Counted from the first letter of the stretch, positions 40,051 through 49,036 are shown. The stretch: 64,000 nucleotides of DNA from Pseudonocardia broussonetiae (GCF_013155125.1 NZ_CP053564.1:2487501-2551500), one strand, 5' to 3'. The notes: generated by a model not told the origin, from the letters alone. Program-made: numbers and translations.

Positions 40051-40105
40051 TTGCAGGAAAGCCACTTTCCCGCCATCAGATGGCGGGAAAGTGGCTTTCC
40101 TGCGT
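40051..40105. repeat. 55-nt palindromic element, copy A (terminator-like)
   Basis: Arms of 18 nt at 40051-40068 (TTGCAGGAAAGCCACTTT) and 40088-40105, enclosing a 9-bp inner stem (40069-40077/40079-40087) with a single-base centre; 25 consecutive base pairs in all. It starts exactly 15 nt after the sucD stop. A second copy of the same length (62485-62539) follows icd at the same distance with covarying arm bases. Likely a transcription terminator or mRNA 3'-end element of a repeat family. Confidence 0.8.
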
Positions 40106-40207
40106 CCGGGGCTCGCGTCCGGACCGGGCGCCCTGGCGCGATGGTCTAGCGTGCGGGACGCCCGTACGCCGGACCGCGGGAGTCCGCACGGAGGGGAGCA
40201 TTCCACC

Positions 40208-41200
40208 ATGACGCAGCAGCCCGAACCGACCTCGTCGGCCGCCAGCAGCAGCACCGACCACCAGCTGAAGCCGGGCCCGGCGCGGCTGCTCGCCCTCGCC
40301 GCCACCGCCCTCGTGGTGGTGGTCTACATCCTCGGGTTCTTCGACGAGCTCACCTTCACCGGAGGCCTGGCCGGTGCGCTGATCATCGGCGGCGGGCTGC
40401 TCGCCGGCGCCGCGGTCCTGCCGCGGACCGGGCGCGTGCTGCTCCCGGCTGCGGTCCTGCTGGTCACCGGCACGCTGCAGCTGCTGCAGGGCGTCGGGGG
40501 TGCGCTGGGGCAGGAGTTCGGCGGCCCGAGCGCGGTGCAGGTCGTCGGGCTCGTCCTCGCGTTCCTCGCCGCCGCGGCGGCCGTCGGCGCGCTGCTGCTC
40601 GACACGGGCCTGGTCAAGGCCCCCGCGCGGCGGCCATCGGCCCCGTCGGCGCCCGGGTACGGCGGCCAGTACGGATACGGCCAGCAGTCCGGCCAGCAGC
40701 CGGGCTACGGCGGCCAGTACGGCGGCTACGGCCAGCCCGGCCAGCAGCCCGGCTACGGCGGCCAGTACGGCGGCGGGTACGGCCAGCCCGGGCAGCAGTC
40801 CGGCTACGGCGGCCCCCCGACCGGCGGGCTGCCGGTCAGCCCGCAGGGCCCCGGCTACGGCGCGGGCTACGGGCAGGCCGCGGGCTACGGCGGCCCCGGC
40901 TACGCGGCCGGCTACGGCGCGGCCCCCGGCGGCCAGCCCGCCGACCCGGGCCAGGGCGGCTCGGAGGCCACCGCGGCCATGCCCGCACCGGGTGCGGGGG
41001 AGTCGGGCCGGTACGCGGCCCCCGAGGTGTCGTCGTCGGCGAGCACCCCGGCGTCCGGCTCGCCGGTGCAGCCGGCCGACAGCGGCCCGCACGGCGCGCA
41101 CAGCGCGCCCGCCGCCGGTGAGCAGCACCGCGAGCCCGGCCAGGAGACCGCCGAGGAGACGCGCTTCATCACCCCGGGCGACCAGTCCCGGCCCGGCTGA
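40208..41200 (+). CDS. DUF5336 membrane protein with Gly/Tyr/Gln-rich tail
   Basis: A 330-aa protein. Four membrane helices span ~25-135 (LLALAATALVVVVYILGFF, GALIIGGGLLAGAAVL, LLPAAVLLVTGTLQLL, VVGLVLAFLAAAAAVGALL), as in the DUF5336 family (M. tuberculosis Rv0954). The C-terminal half is a disordered GYGGQYGG/QPGQQPGYGG repeat (nt ~40655-40930), then Glu/Ala/Ser-rich sequence ending TPGDQSRPG. Such tails suggest phase separation or wall-spanning roles; unknown. ATG 40208. It lies between sucD and the DUF6350 gene, as in mycobacteria. Confidence 0.85.
   Translation: MTQQPEPTSSAASSSTDHQLKPGPARLLALAATALVVVVYILGFFDELTFTGGLAGALIIGGGLLAGAAVLPRTGRVLLPAAVLLVTGTLQLLQGVGGALGQEFGGPSAVQVVGLVLAFLAAAAAVGALLLDTGLVKAPARRPSAPSAPGYGGQYGYGQQSGQQPGYGGQYGGYGQPGQQPGYGGQYGGGYGQPGQQSGYGGPPTGGLPVSPQGPGYGAGYGQAAGYGGPGYAAGYGAAPGGQPADPGQGGSEATAAMPAPGAGESGRYAAPEVSSSASTPASGSPVQPADSGPHGAHSAPAAGEQHREPGQETAEETRFITPGDQSRPG
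40660..40930 (+). repeat. In-frame tandem repeat coding for YGGQ/PGQQ units
   Basis: Imperfect tandem copies of TACGGCGGCCAGTACGG and CAGCCCGGCCAGCAGCC, with a ~60-bp higher-order period between 40660 and 40810, then degenerate GGCTACGG units to 40930. All lie inside the DUF5336 gene and preserve its frame; copy number may vary between strains. Confidence 0.7.
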
Positions 41201-41285
41201 CGCGCCGGGGGCGCGGCCGGAATCACCCGCCCGGGCCCCCGCGCGCCTGCTCGATCCCCGCGGGCCGCGCTGCGACCCTGCTGGG

Positions 41286-43007
41286 GTGACTCGCACCCTC
41301 GACGCCTCCGATCACGAACCGGGTGGGTCGCGGCCCGACGCCGACGGGTTCGACCGCCTGCGCGTCCTGATGGCCGGCGCGATGGGCACGGTCATCGTCA
41401 GCTACGCCCTGCTCGTCCCGGCCGCGGCGGCCGTCGTGCTCACGGGGGGCGCGGACGTCTCGCTCGACAGCGCGTTCGCCGCCGCCATCCCGCTGTGGCT
41501 CGCCGCGCACCTCATCCCGCTCGCGCTCGGCGGCCACCCGCTCAGCGTGCTGCCGCTGCTGCCGACGCTGCTCGTCGTCGGGGTCGTCGCCACCGGGGCG
41601 GGCTGGGCCGTGCGCCGGCTCGGCGGGCGGTGGCGGACCGACGCGGGCACAGTGCTCGCGACGTTCGCCGGTGCGCACTCCGCCGTCGCCGTCCTGGGCA
41701 GCGCACTCCTGCCGCGCGCGACCGAGGTCGCCGCCGCACCGTGGGCCGCGCTGGTCTCGTCCGGGCTCGTGGCGGGCGGGGCCGCGACCCTCGGGGTCGT
41801 GCGGGTCTGCGGCCGTCCGGGCGACCGGCGGGTGCCGCCCTGGGCCGGTGACGCCCTGCGGACAGGAGCGTTCGCCCTCACCGGGCTCGTCGCGCTCGGC
41901 GCGCTCGCCCTGCTGGGGTCCCTGCTGCTCGGCGCGCCCGCCGTCGGCGGCGCCTACGCCGACCTCGCTCCCGACCTCGGCGCCGGTGTCGGCCTGACGC
42001 TGCTCGCCCTGGCCTACCTGCCCAACGCCGTGGTCGGCGGCGTGTCGTGGGTGCTCGGTCCCGGGTTCTCCGTGGGCTCGGCGTCGGTGTCGCCGTTCGG
42101 CGTCTCGCCGGGCGAGCCGTCGGTGTTCCCGCTGTTCGCGGCCCTGCCCGACGGCCCGCCGCCGGTCTGGGCCCTGCTCGCGCTGGCCGGCCCGATCGCC
42201 GTCGGGGTGCTGACCGGGGTGGTCGCGCGCCGCTCGGGCGAGCACGCGATGCCGGTGGCGGGCGTCGCCGTCACCGGGACCGCCGCGGTCGTCGGGCTGC
42301 TCGGCGCTCTCGCGGGCGGCCGGCTCGCGGCCGGCCCCTACGACCCTGTGCGGATCCCGGCGGAGCTGCTGGTGCCGTCGGTGCTGCTGCTCGTCGGGGT
42401 GCCGGCGCTGCTCGTGGTGTTCCTGAACCAGGGGCGCGGCCCGGGCGAGGACCCGTACGAGTACGAGGACGACGAGGAGTCGCAGACCCCGGCGGCGTCG
42501 GACGAGCCGGAGGAGGTCGACGCCGGGGCCGGCGCGGAGGCCGGTGACGGGACCGTGCGCGACCGGGTGACCCGCCGCCGCCCCGCCGTGCGCGACCGGC
42601 GCGGGATCCGGCAGCGGGCGAGGGCGGCGGGTCCGGTCGACGGTCCTGCCGAGGACGAGGCCGAGGCCACGGACAGCGTCCGCGACGACGCGAGCCCGAG
42701 CGACGAGGTGGCCCTCGAGGAGGTCGTGCCTGACGAGGTCGTGGCGGACGAGGCTGCGGCTGACGAGATCGGGTCTGACGAGGCCGCGCCCGAGGAGGCC
42801 ACGGCTGACGAGTCCGCGGCCGACGAGGTCACGCCTGACGAGGAGGCGCGTGACGAGAAGGTGCCTGACGAGGAGGCGCCTGACGAGGAGCCCCCCGCCC
42901 CGCAGCCCCCCGCCCCCCGCACCGTGGGGGAGCTCGTGGCCCTGCGCGCCCGCGAGGCCGCCGAGCGGGCGGCCCGCGAGGCGACGGACGGCGACGCCGA
43001 CGGCTGA
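41286..43007 (+). CDS. DUF6350 polytopic membrane protein (PerM-like)
   Basis: A 573-aa protein with about nine membrane segments in residues 20-390 (e.g. VLMAGAMGTVIVSYALLV, LPLLPTLLVVGVVATGAGWAV, NAVVGGVSWVLGPGFSVG). The SWVLGPGFSVG and PVWALLALAGP motifs are typical of DUF6350 (Rv0955, called PerM, linked to cell division/persistence in M. tuberculosis). The C-terminal ~190 residues are cytoplasmic and acidic, with a five-residue DE-rich repeat (nt ~42700-42895). GTG 41286. Followed by purN. Confidence 0.85.
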   Translation: MTRTLDASDHEPGGSRPDADGFDRLRVLMAGAMGTVIVSYALLVPAAAAVVLTGGADVSLDSAFAAAIPLWLAAHLIPLALGGHPLSVLPLLPTLLVVGVVATGAGWAVRRLGGRWRTDAGTVLATFAGAHSAVAVLGSALLPRATEVAAAPWAALVSSGLVAGGAATLGVVRVCGRPGDRRVPPWAGDALRTGAFALTGLVALGALALLGSLLLGAPAVGGAYADLAPDLGAGVGLTLLALAYLPNAVVGGVSWVLGPGFSVGSASVSPFGVSPGEPSVFPLFAALPDGPPPVWALLALAGPIAVGVLTGVVARRSGEHAMPVAGVAVTGTAAVVGLLGALAGGRLAAGPYDPVRIPAELLVPSVLLLVGVPALLVVFLNQGRGPGEDPYEYEDDEESQTPAASDEPEEVDAGAGAEAGDGTVRDRVTRRRPAVRDRRGIRQRARAAGPVDGPAEDEAEATDSVRDDASPSDEVALEEVVPDEVVADEAAADEIGSDEAAPEEATADESAADEVTPDEEARDEKVPDEEAPDEEPPAPQPPAPRTVGELVALRAREAAERAAREATDGDADG

Positions 43008-43097
43008 CCGCGGGGGCTCCGGCATCGGTGTGACCTGCGCCGCCGCCTAGGCTGGACGGGTTCCGCCGATCACCGTCGAGCCGCGAGGAGCCCCTGC

Positions 43098-43742
43098 GTG
43101 TCCGCGTCGCCGAGCTCTGCGCAAGCGGGCCGCCGGATCGAGATCCCCGACCCGCCGCGGGTGGTCGTCCTGGTCTCCGGCTCGGGCACCCTCCTGCAGG
43201 CCCTGCTCGACGCCGGGCCGCCCGGGCGGGTCGTGGCCGTCGGCGCCGACCGCCCCGGCATCGAGGGCCTCGCCCGCGCCGAGCGCGCCGGGGTGCCCAC
43301 CTTCGTGCTGCCCGTCGCCGAGCACCCCGACCGCGCCGCGTGGAACACCGCGCTCGCGAAGGCCGTGGCCGCGCACCGCCCCGACCTGGTCGTCAGCGCC
43401 GGGTTCATGAAGATCCTCGGCCCGGGCTTCCTCGCGGAGGTCGGCGCGCCCGTCGTCAACACCCATCCGGCGCTGCTGCCGTCGTTCCCCGGGGTCCGCG
43501 GCGTCGCCGACGCGCTGGCCTACGGCGTGAAGGTCACCGGGGCCACCGTGCACCTCGTCGACGAGGGCACCGACACCGGTCCGGTGCTCGCCCAGGCCGC
43601 GGTGGCCGTCGAGCCGGGCGACACCGTCGCCACGCTGCACGAACGCATCAAGATCGAGGAGCGGCGGTTGCTCGTGGGCACCGTCGCCGCGCTGGCCCGA
43701 CACGGGGCCACCGTGACCGGACGAGAGGTGACCATCCCGTGA
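43098..43742 (+). CDS. purN: Phosphoribosylglycinamide formyltransferase
   Basis: Transfers formyl from 10-formyl-THF to GAR in purine synthesis. The 214-aa product shows [18 protein letters not shown] (phosphate loop), [16 protein letters not shown], the catalytic Asn/His in [17 protein letters not shown] and the catalytic Asp region [19 protein letters not shown] 43098 adds a short Ser/Ala-rich leader before the fold. Its stop overlaps the purH start by 4 bp (GTGA). Confidence 0.96.
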   Translation: MSASPSSAQAGRRIEIPDPPRVVVLVSGSGTLLQALLDAGPPGRVVAVGADRPGIEGLARAERAGVPTFVLPVAEHPDRAAWNTALAKAVAAHRPDLVVSAGFMKILGPGFLAEVGAPVVNTHPALLPSFPGVRGVADALAYGVKVTGATVHLVDEGTDTGPVLAQAAVAVEPGDTVATLHERIKIEERRLLVGTVAALARHGATVTGREVTIP

Positions 43743-45292
43743 GAAGGCCCGTGAAGCGCGCGCTGATCAGCGTCTACGACAAGGCGGGCCTGCTGGAGCT
43801 CGCGACCGGGCTGCACGCGCTCGGCGTCGAGATCGTCTCCACCGGCTCCACCGCGCAGCGCATCGCCGACGCCGGGGTGCCGGTCACGCCCGTCGAGAAG
43901 CTGACGGGGTTCCCGGAGTGCCTCGACGGGCGGGTCAAGACGCTGCACCCGCGCGTGCACGCCGGCCTGCTCGCCGACACCCGCAAGCCCGAGCACCTCG
44001 CGCAGCTCACCGAGCTCGGCATCGCACCGTTCGACCTGCTCGTGTCGAACCTCTACCCGTTCACCGAGACCGTGGCGTCCGGCGCGACCCCGGCCGAGTG
44101 CGTCGAGCAGATCGACATCGGCGGGCCCGCGATGGTCCGGGCGTCGGCGAAGAACCACGACAGCGTGGCCGTCGTCGTCGACCCGTCGCGCTACGAGTGG
44201 GTCCTCGAGCAGCTCAAGAACGGCGGGTTCTCGCTGGAGGACCGGCGCTTCCTGGCCGCCGACGCGTTCCGGCACACCGCCACCTACGACGTCGCCGTGG
44301 CGTCCTGGATGGGCAACGTCCTGGCGCCCGACCCCGACGGCGGGATCTTCCCCTCGTGGGCCGGCGCCACCTGGCAGCGCTCGGCGACCCTGCGCTACGG
44401 CGAGAACCCGCACCAGGCGGCCGCGCTCTACGTCTCCGGCGGCCCCGGCCTCGCCGCGGCGGAGCAGTTGCACGGCAAGGAGATGTCCTACAACAACTAC
44501 GTCGACGCCGACGCGGCCTGGCGCGCGGCGCACGACCACGGCGACGCCCCGACGGTCGCGGTGATCAAGCACGCCAACCCGTGCGGGATCGCGGTCGGCG
44601 CCGACGTCGCCGAGGCCCACCGCAAGGCGCACGCCACCGACCCGGTGAGCGCGTTCGGCGGCGTCATCGCCACCAACGGCGAGGTCAGCGTGGAGATGGC
44701 CGAGCAGGTCGCGGAGATCTTCACCGAGGTCGTGCTCGCCCCCTCCTACGCCGACGGCGCGCTGGAGGTGCTGGCGCGCAAGAAGAACGTGCGCCTGCTG
44801 CGGCTGCCGGTCGCCCCGCCGCGCACCGGCGCCGAGCTGCGCCCGATCACCGGCGGGCTGCTGCTGCAGCAGCGTGACGCGGTCGACGCGCCCGGCGACG
44901 ACCCCGCCTCCTGGACCCTCGCCACGGGCGAGGCGGTGCCGGCCGAGGTGCTCGCCGACCTGGCGTTCGCGTGGCGGGCGTGCCGGTCGGTGCGGTCGAA
45001 CGCGATCCTGCTCGCCTCCGGCGGCGCGGCCGTCGGGGTGGGGATGGGGCAGGTCAACCGCGTCGACGCCGCCCGGCTCGCCGTCGCGCGCGCCGGCGAC
45101 CGCGCCCGCGGCTCGGTCGCGGCCTCCGACGCGTTCTTCCCGTTCCCCGACGGCCTCGAGGTGCTGCTGGAGGCCGGCGTGCGCGCGGTCGTGCAGCCGG
45201 GCGGGTCGGTGCGCGACGCGGAGGTCACCGCGGCCGCGGAGGCCGCCGGCGTCACGCTCTACCTCACGGGCACGCGCCACTTCGCGCACTGA
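43739..45292 (+). CDS. purH: Bifunctional AICAR transformylase / IMP cyclohydrolase
   Basis: Performs the last two steps to IMP. The 517-aa protein has the IMP cyclohydrolase (MGS-fold) domain at ~1-195 ([55 protein letters not shown]) and the transformylase domain from ~200 ([37 protein letters not shown] with Lys-His, [21 protein letters not shown]). GTG 43739 overlaps purN; an in-frame GTG at 43751 is the alternative. Confidence 0.97.
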   Translation: MRRPVKRALISVYDKAGLLELATGLHALGVEIVSTGSTAQRIADAGVPVTPVEKLTGFPECLDGRVKTLHPRVHAGLLADTRKPEHLAQLTELGIAPFDLLVSNLYPFTETVASGATPAECVEQIDIGGPAMVRASAKNHDSVAVVVDPSRYEWVLEQLKNGGFSLEDRRFLAADAFRHTATYDVAVASWMGNVLAPDPDGGIFPSWAGATWQRSATLRYGENPHQAAALYVSGGPGLAAAEQLHGKEMSYNNYVDADAAWRAAHDHGDAPTVAVIKHANPCGIAVGADVAEAHRKAHATDPVSAFGGVIATNGEVSVEMAEQVAEIFTEVVLAPSYADGALEVLARKKNVRLLRLPVAPPRTGAELRPITGGLLLQQRDAVDAPGDDPASWTLATGEAVPAEVLADLAFAWRACRSVRSNAILLASGGAAVGVGMGQVNRVDAARLAVARAGDRARGSVAASDAFFPFPDGLEVLLEAGVRAVVQPGGSVRDAEVTAAAEAAGVTLYLTGTRHFAH

Positions 45293-45301
45293 GCGAGGAG
45301 C

Positions 45302-45457
45302 TCAGCGCTCGCGGCGGGGCAGCAGGCGCGCCGCCGCGAGCGCCGCGGCGACCAGGGTGCAGGCCGCGACCGCCCACCACAGGGCGTGCATGCCGCCGGC
45401 GGCCAGCGCGCCGGTGGGCGCGGCCAGGACCGCCGTGGAACCGAGCTTGCCGTACAC
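45302..45457 (-). pseudogene. Remnant resembling the C-terminus of an MFS transporter
   Basis: A 51-codon frame (VYGKLGSTAVLAAPTGALAAG, then MHALWWAVAACTLVAAALAA, ending RLLPRRER) looks like the last transmembrane helix and basic tail of a drug-type MFS permease with no upstream body. It starts 3 bp beyond the stop of the glycosyltransferase gene, in the same frame. It is probably a leftover from a deletion; too short to be sure of the family. Confidence 0.45.
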
Positions 45458-45460
45458 CCC

Positions 45461-46537
45461 TCAGGCCCCGACCGGGATCCGCGCGACGGGGTGGTGCCAG
45501 CCGGGGGCGCGGCGGGCGAGCAGGTCGGCGGCCGCGCGCAGGAACACGGCCTGCTGGAACAGGTCGTAGCCGAACTCGACGACGACGGGCGCGGCGAGCA
45601 GCACCGCCCGCCACCCGCGGCGGCGCACCGTGACCACCCGCTCCACGACGAGCACGGCGGTGACGACGAGCCAGGGCCCGCGCGGCGGCCCGAGCTCGCC
45701 GTGCGCCGCGAACACGGCCGTGGCCAGCAGGAACAGCGCGACGGCGAGGATCCCGACGTACATCGCGGCCTGCCGCAGGGCGTACGGCGCGGTGACGCGG
45801 GTGAGGCCGTAGGCGCGCAGGTCGTCGAGCGCGCCGCGCTGCCAGCGCAGCCGCTGCTCCCACAGGTCGCGCCAGGTCGTCATCACCTCGGTGACGACGA
45901 CGCACGCGCGCGGTGACGCGGTGCGGTGCCCGAGCGTGCGGACGGCGAGGGTGATCTCGTCGTCCTCGGTGAGCGCGCCGGGGTCGTACACGGCGCCGGG
46001 GCGGCCGGGCAGCGCGCCGCCGCGGGCGGCCGCGACCTCGCGCAGCACCGACGCCCGGAACAGCGTGGCGGTGCCGGTGAGCACCCGCGCCGCGCCGCCC
46101 CGCCGCGCGACCTCCCGGGCGTAGCGGGCGTACTCGTTGCGCTGCAGCGCCCCCACCAGCCCGCCGCCCGGGCGGCCGGTGAAGACGCCGCCGACGGCCC
46201 CGGTGCCCGGGTCCTCGCGCAGGCGCGCGGTCGCGGCGGCGAGGAAGCCCGGCGCCAGCGCGGAGTCGGCGTCGGTGACGAGGACGAGGTCGTCGTCGGC
46301 GAGACCGGGCAGCAGCGCGTCGAGCACCTGGTTGAGCGCGCCCGCCTTGCGGCCGGTGTTGCCCGTCGTCTCGACGACGTCGGCCCCGAGCGCGGCGGCC
46401 ACGGCGGCGGTGGCGTCGGTGCAGGCGTCGGCGACCACGACCACGCGGTCGGGGGACGGGTCCTGCACGCGCAGTGCCGCCAGCGACTCCGGGAGGGTGT
46501 GTTCCTCGTCGTGCGCGGGGACCACCGCCACCAGCAT
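45461..46537 (-). CDS. Membrane glycosyltransferase, GT2 family
   Basis: A 358-aa processive-type glycosyltransferase. The GT-A domain (1-~235) has VAVVPAHDEEHTLPESL, VVVADACTDATAA, NTGRKAGALNQVL, the metal DxD in VLVTDADSAL, LTGTATLFR, TED in ALTEDDEIT, and Q-R-L-R-W in WEQRLRWQRGAL. Two or three C-terminal membrane helices follow. The QxxRW motif is that of BcsA/HAS-like enzymes that build extracellular beta-linked polymers, but the enzyme is short. Sugar unknown. ATG 46537. No sugar-processing partner apart from the neighbouring epimerase. Confidence 0.88.
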   Translation of the reverse strand: MLVAVVPAHDEEHTLPESLAALRVQDPSPDRVVVVADACTDATAAVAAALGADVVETTGNTGRKAGALNQVLDALLPGLADDDLVLVTDADSALAPGFLAAATARLREDPGTGAVGGVFTGRPGGGLVGALQRNEYARYAREVARRGGAARVLTGTATLFRASVLREVAAARGGALPGRPGAVYDPGALTEDDEITLAVRTLGHRTASPRACVVVTEVMTTWRDLWEQRLRWQRGALDDLRAYGLTRVTAPYALRQAAMYVGILAVALFLLATAVFAAHGELGPPRGPWLVVTAVLVVERVVTVRRRGWRAVLLAAPVVVEFGYDLFQQAVFLRAAADLLARRAPGWHHPVARIPVGA

Positions 46538-46579
46538 GTGACCCAGTGTGGAGGAGCGCGCGGGCCCTCCCCAGCGGCC

Positions 46580-47509
46580 TCACCCGTCCGTGTCGTCCGC
46601 GGGTCGGGCCGGCCGGCTGAAGTAGTGGCCCTTGTCGAGGTCGTCGACGAGCGCGGGGTGGACGGGCTGCCAGCCCAGCAGGTCGCGGGTCACCGCGGCG
46701 GACGCCGGGCTGTCGAGCGCGAGCAGGGCACCGATCCAGCCGAAGTGCGCGACGGCGTCCGCGGCCGCGACGCGGACGACCGGCACGTCGAGGTGCCGGC
46801 CGATCACCTCGGCGAGGGTGCGCACCGGCACCCCCTCGTCGGCGACGGCGTGCAGCACCGACCCGGCGGGGGCGTTCTCCAGGGCCAGCCGGAACAGGTG
46901 CGCGGCGTCGAGCACGTGCACGGCGGGCCAGCGCTGCGCGCCGTCGTCGACGTGGCCGGAGACCCCGCGGCGGCGGGCCGCGTCGATGACGAACGGCACG
47001 AAGCCGGCGTCGCCCTCGCCGTGCACCGTCGGGGGCAGCCGCAGCACCGACGAGCGGACACCGCGGCCCGCGAGCGCGAGCGCCACCTCCGCGGTGACGG
47101 CCCGGCCGCCCGCCGCGGTGTCGGGGACGTCGCGCTCGGTCGCGGTCCGTCCCGGCGCGACCCCGAGCAGCCCGGAGGCGATGACGAGGGGGCGGTCCGA
47201 GCCGGCGAGCGCGTCACCGATCGCCTCCACGGCCCGGCGGTCGGCCTCGGCCGCGCCCGCCATGTCCCCGGTGAAGGCGAGGTCGTGCCGGAAGGCGAGG
47301 TGGACGACGCCGTCGGCCGCGGCCGACGCGGTGCGGAGGCCGTCGAGGTCGTCGAGGTCGCCGCGGTGCACCGTCGCGCCCGCCGCGACCAGCGCCGCGG
47401 CCGAGGCCTCCGAGCGGGCGAGCCCGACGACCTGGTGGCCGCCGATGAGGAGTTCGGGGACGAGGGCGGATCCGATCCAGCCGGATGCGCCGGTGACGAG
47501 CACTCGCAC
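46580..47509 (-). CDS. NAD-dependent epimerase/dehydratase-like SDR
   Basis: A 309-aa atypical extended SDR. Rossmann start VRVLVTGASGWIGSALVPELL, then RGDLDDLDGL, VVHLAFRHD, IASGLLG and LRLPPTVHGEGD. The canonical Y-x3-K is not obvious; the family (SDR_a4-like) often acts on small aldehydes or is uncharacterised. GTG 47509 with GGAGGA is preferred to ATG 47545. It is divergent from a TetR gene whose product probably represses it; upstream of the GT2 gene by 42 bp. Confidence 0.85.
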   Translation of the reverse strand: MRVLVTGASGWIGSALVPELLIGGHQVVGLARSEASAAALVAAGATVHRGDLDDLDGLRTASAAADGVVHLAFRHDLAFTGDMAGAAEADRRAVEAIGDALAGSDRPLVIASGLLGVAPGRTATERDVPDTAAGGRAVTAEVALALAGRGVRSSVLRLPPTVHGEGDAGFVPFVIDAARRRGVSGHVDDGAQRWPAVHVLDAAHLFRLALENAPAGSVLHAVADEGVPVRTLAEVIGRHLDVPVVRVAAADAVAHFGWIGALLALDSPASAAVTRDLLGWQPVHPALVDDLDKGHYFSRPARPADDTDG

Positions 47510-47520
47510 GGCAGTCCTCC

Positions 47521-47580
47521 TAGTGATGTCAGCTTCTGCCATCACCGTAGCAGTTCATGTCAGTCACTGTCGTGACCTAG
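47521..47580. promoter_or_regulatory. Candidate TetR operator region between epimerase and tetR
   Basis: The 80-bp gap between the divergent genes contains ATGTCAG twice (47525-47531 and 47555-47561) and a TGTCAGTCACTGTCGTGAC stretch with partial dyad symmetry. Local autoregulation of this kind is common for TetR genes; the exact operator is not certain. Confidence 0.35.
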
Positions 47581-47589
47581 GATCCGGGG

Positions 47590-48156
47590 ATGAGTCGATG
47601 GGAGCCCGACGCCCGCGGCCGGCTCGCGCAGGCCGCGCTGGAGCTCTACCTCGAGTCCGGGTTCGAGCAGACCACCGTCGCCCAGATCGCCGCCAGGGCC
47701 GGGCTCGCCGAGCGCACCTTCTTCCGGCACTTCGCCGACAAGCGCGAGGTCCTGTTCTCCGGGTCGGCCGCACTGGAGGAACTCCTCGTCTCGGCCGTCG
47801 CCGGGGCGCCGGACTCTGCGTCGCCGATCAGCGCGGTCGCGGCGGCGCTCGAGGCGTCCGGCGCGGGGTTCGACCGGATCCGCGACCGCGCCAGGGTCCG
47901 GCAGGGCGTCATCGCGGCCAACGCGGAGCTCCGGGAGCGCGAGCTGATCAAGCTCGCGTCGCTGGCCGCGGCCATGGCGGCGGCGCTGCGCGAGCGGGGG
48001 GTCCCCGACCCGGCCGCGAGCCTGGCCGCCGAGGCGGGCATCGCCGTGTTCCGGATCGCGTTCGAGCGCTGGATCGCCGACGCGGACGGCCACGACCTCG
48101 CCCACTTCGTCCGGGAGTCGTTCGTCGGGCTCCGGGTGGTGGTGGCCGGCACCTGA
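47590..48156 (+). CDS. TetR family transcriptional regulator
   Basis: A 188-aa repressor. The HTH (~10-55) is LAQAALELYLESGFEQTTVAQIAARAGLAERTFFRHFADKREVLF, a textbook TetR_N. The C-terminal ligand-binding helices include a FERWIADADGHDLAHFVRE segment of the MftR-like C-terminal type. ATG 47590. It is divergent from the SDR gene, which is its probable target. It is followed by a small hairpin and then the SOS promoter of imuA'. Confidence 0.92.
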   Translation: MSRWEPDARGRLAQAALELYLESGFEQTTVAQIAARAGLAERTFFRHFADKREVLFSGSAALEELLVSAVAGAPDSASPISAVAAALEASGAGFDRIRDRARVRQGVIAANAELRERELIKLASLAAAMAAALRERGVPDPAASLAAEAGIAVFRIAFERWIADADGHDLAHFVRESFVGLRVVVAGT

Positions 48157-48159
48157 CGG

Positions 48160-48180
48160 CCGTCCACAGGCTGTGGACGG
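48160..48180. terminator. Hairpin between tetR and the imuA' promoter
   Basis: CCGTCCACAG / CTGTGGACGG, a 10-bp perfect inverted repeat around one G, 3 nt after the tetR stop. Likely terminator. Each arm has GTCCACA, seven of nine bases of a DnaA box, but the match is imperfect. Confidence 0.6.
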
Positions 48181-48193
48181 ATCTGTGCATCGA

Positions 48194-48242
48194 TCGAACT
48201 GGTGTTCGAGGCGTCCTCCGGTATACTCGAACATCAGTTCGA
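48194..48242 (+). promoter_or_regulatory. Two perfect LexA (SOS) boxes in the imuA'-imuB promoter
   Basis: TCGAACTGGTGTTCGA at 48194-48209 and TCGAACATCAGTTCGA at 48227-48242 both match the actinobacterial TCGAAC-N4-GTTCGA box exactly. They are 33 bp apart start to start, about three helical turns. A -10-like TATACT (48222-48227) abuts the second box, and the first box covers the -35 region, so LexA would block both. imuA' starts at 48287. Confidence 0.93.
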
Positions 48243-48286
48243 GACGTCGACTTCCCCTCGGCGCGGGCACCAGGGGAGGTCGCGGC

Positions 48287-49036
48287 GTGGCCGAGGTGGC
48301 GGTGCGCGGTGCGCACGGCGAGCAGGGTCGGGGCGACGTCGCGAGCCGGCTGGCGCTGGCCCGCGGGCTCCTGCGCGGGGCGGAGGACCGCGCGGCGGGG
48401 GTCCGGCCCGTCGCGGCGGTCGAGTCCGACGACCGGGTGCTGCCGGTGGTCGAGCCGCTCGCGGGGCTGCTGCTCGGCGGCGGGCTGCGGCGGGGGTCCA
48501 CCGTGGCGCTCGCGCCCGGCCCCGGGTCCACGTCGCTGCTGCTCGGGCTCGTCGGCGAGGCGTCCGCGCAGGGAGCCTGGGTGGGGGTGGTCGGGCGGCC
48601 GGAGCTCGGCCTCGTCGCGGCGGTCGAGGCGGGGGTGGTGCTGGAGCGGCTCGCGCTGGTGCCGCACCCGGGGCGCGACCTGCTCGCCGTCACCGTGGCG
48701 CTGCTCGACGGGATGGACGTGGTGGCCGTCCCGGGTGCGGGGGTGCGGGCCGGCGACCGGCAGCGCCTCGCCGCCCGCGCCCGCCAGCGCGGCGCGGTGC
48801 TGCTCGCGCTGGGGCCGTGGCCCGGGGCCGACGTCGAGCTGGGCTGCGCCGACGTGCAGTGGCAGGGGCTGGAGGCGGGCGCCGGGCGGCTGTGCTCCCG
48901 GCGGATCCGGGTGCGGGCGGCGGGGCGCGGGCTCGGGCCGGGGCGCACGGCGGGCCTGGTGCTGCCCGCCGACGGCGGGGGCGTGGGCGGGGAGCGGGTG
49001 GCTCCCGCGGCGCGGGTCGAGGCGGTGGCCGGATGA
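48287..49036 (+). CDS. imuA': Mutasome accessory protein ImuA'
   Basis: A 249-aa RecA-like protein that works with ImuB and DnaE2 in SOS mutagenic translesion synthesis. It retains LALARGLLRGAEDR, LLLGGGLRRGSTVALAPGPGSTSLLLGL (degenerate Walker-A region, no GKT), WVGVVGRPELGLVAA, ERLALVPHPG and GAVLLALGPWPGADV, the pattern of mycobacterial ImuA'. GTG 48287 follows GGGGAGG. Its stop overlaps imuB by 4 bp (ATGA). LexA-controlled through two boxes. Confidence 0.9.
   Translation: MAEVAVRGAHGEQGRGDVASRLALARGLLRGAEDRAAGVRPVAAVESDDRVLPVVEPLAGLLLGGGLRRGSTVALAPGPGSTSLLLGLVGEASAQGAWVGVVGRPELGLVAAVEAGVVLERLALVPHPGRDLLAVTVALLDGMDVVAVPGAGVRAGDRQRLAARARQRGAVLLALGPWPGADVELGCADVQWQGLEAGAGRLCSRRIRVRAAGRGLGPGRTAGLVLPADGGGVGGERVAPAARVEAVAG

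Noticed and set aside
40660-40930. CRISPR-like tandem array
   Set aside because: The repeats are contiguous, in frame, and code for YGGQ/PGQQ units; no unique spacers and no cas genes.
48160-48180. Inverted pair of DnaA boxes after tetR
   Set aside because: Each arm matches only seven of nine bases (CCGTCCACA); a simple terminator hairpin explains the symmetry.
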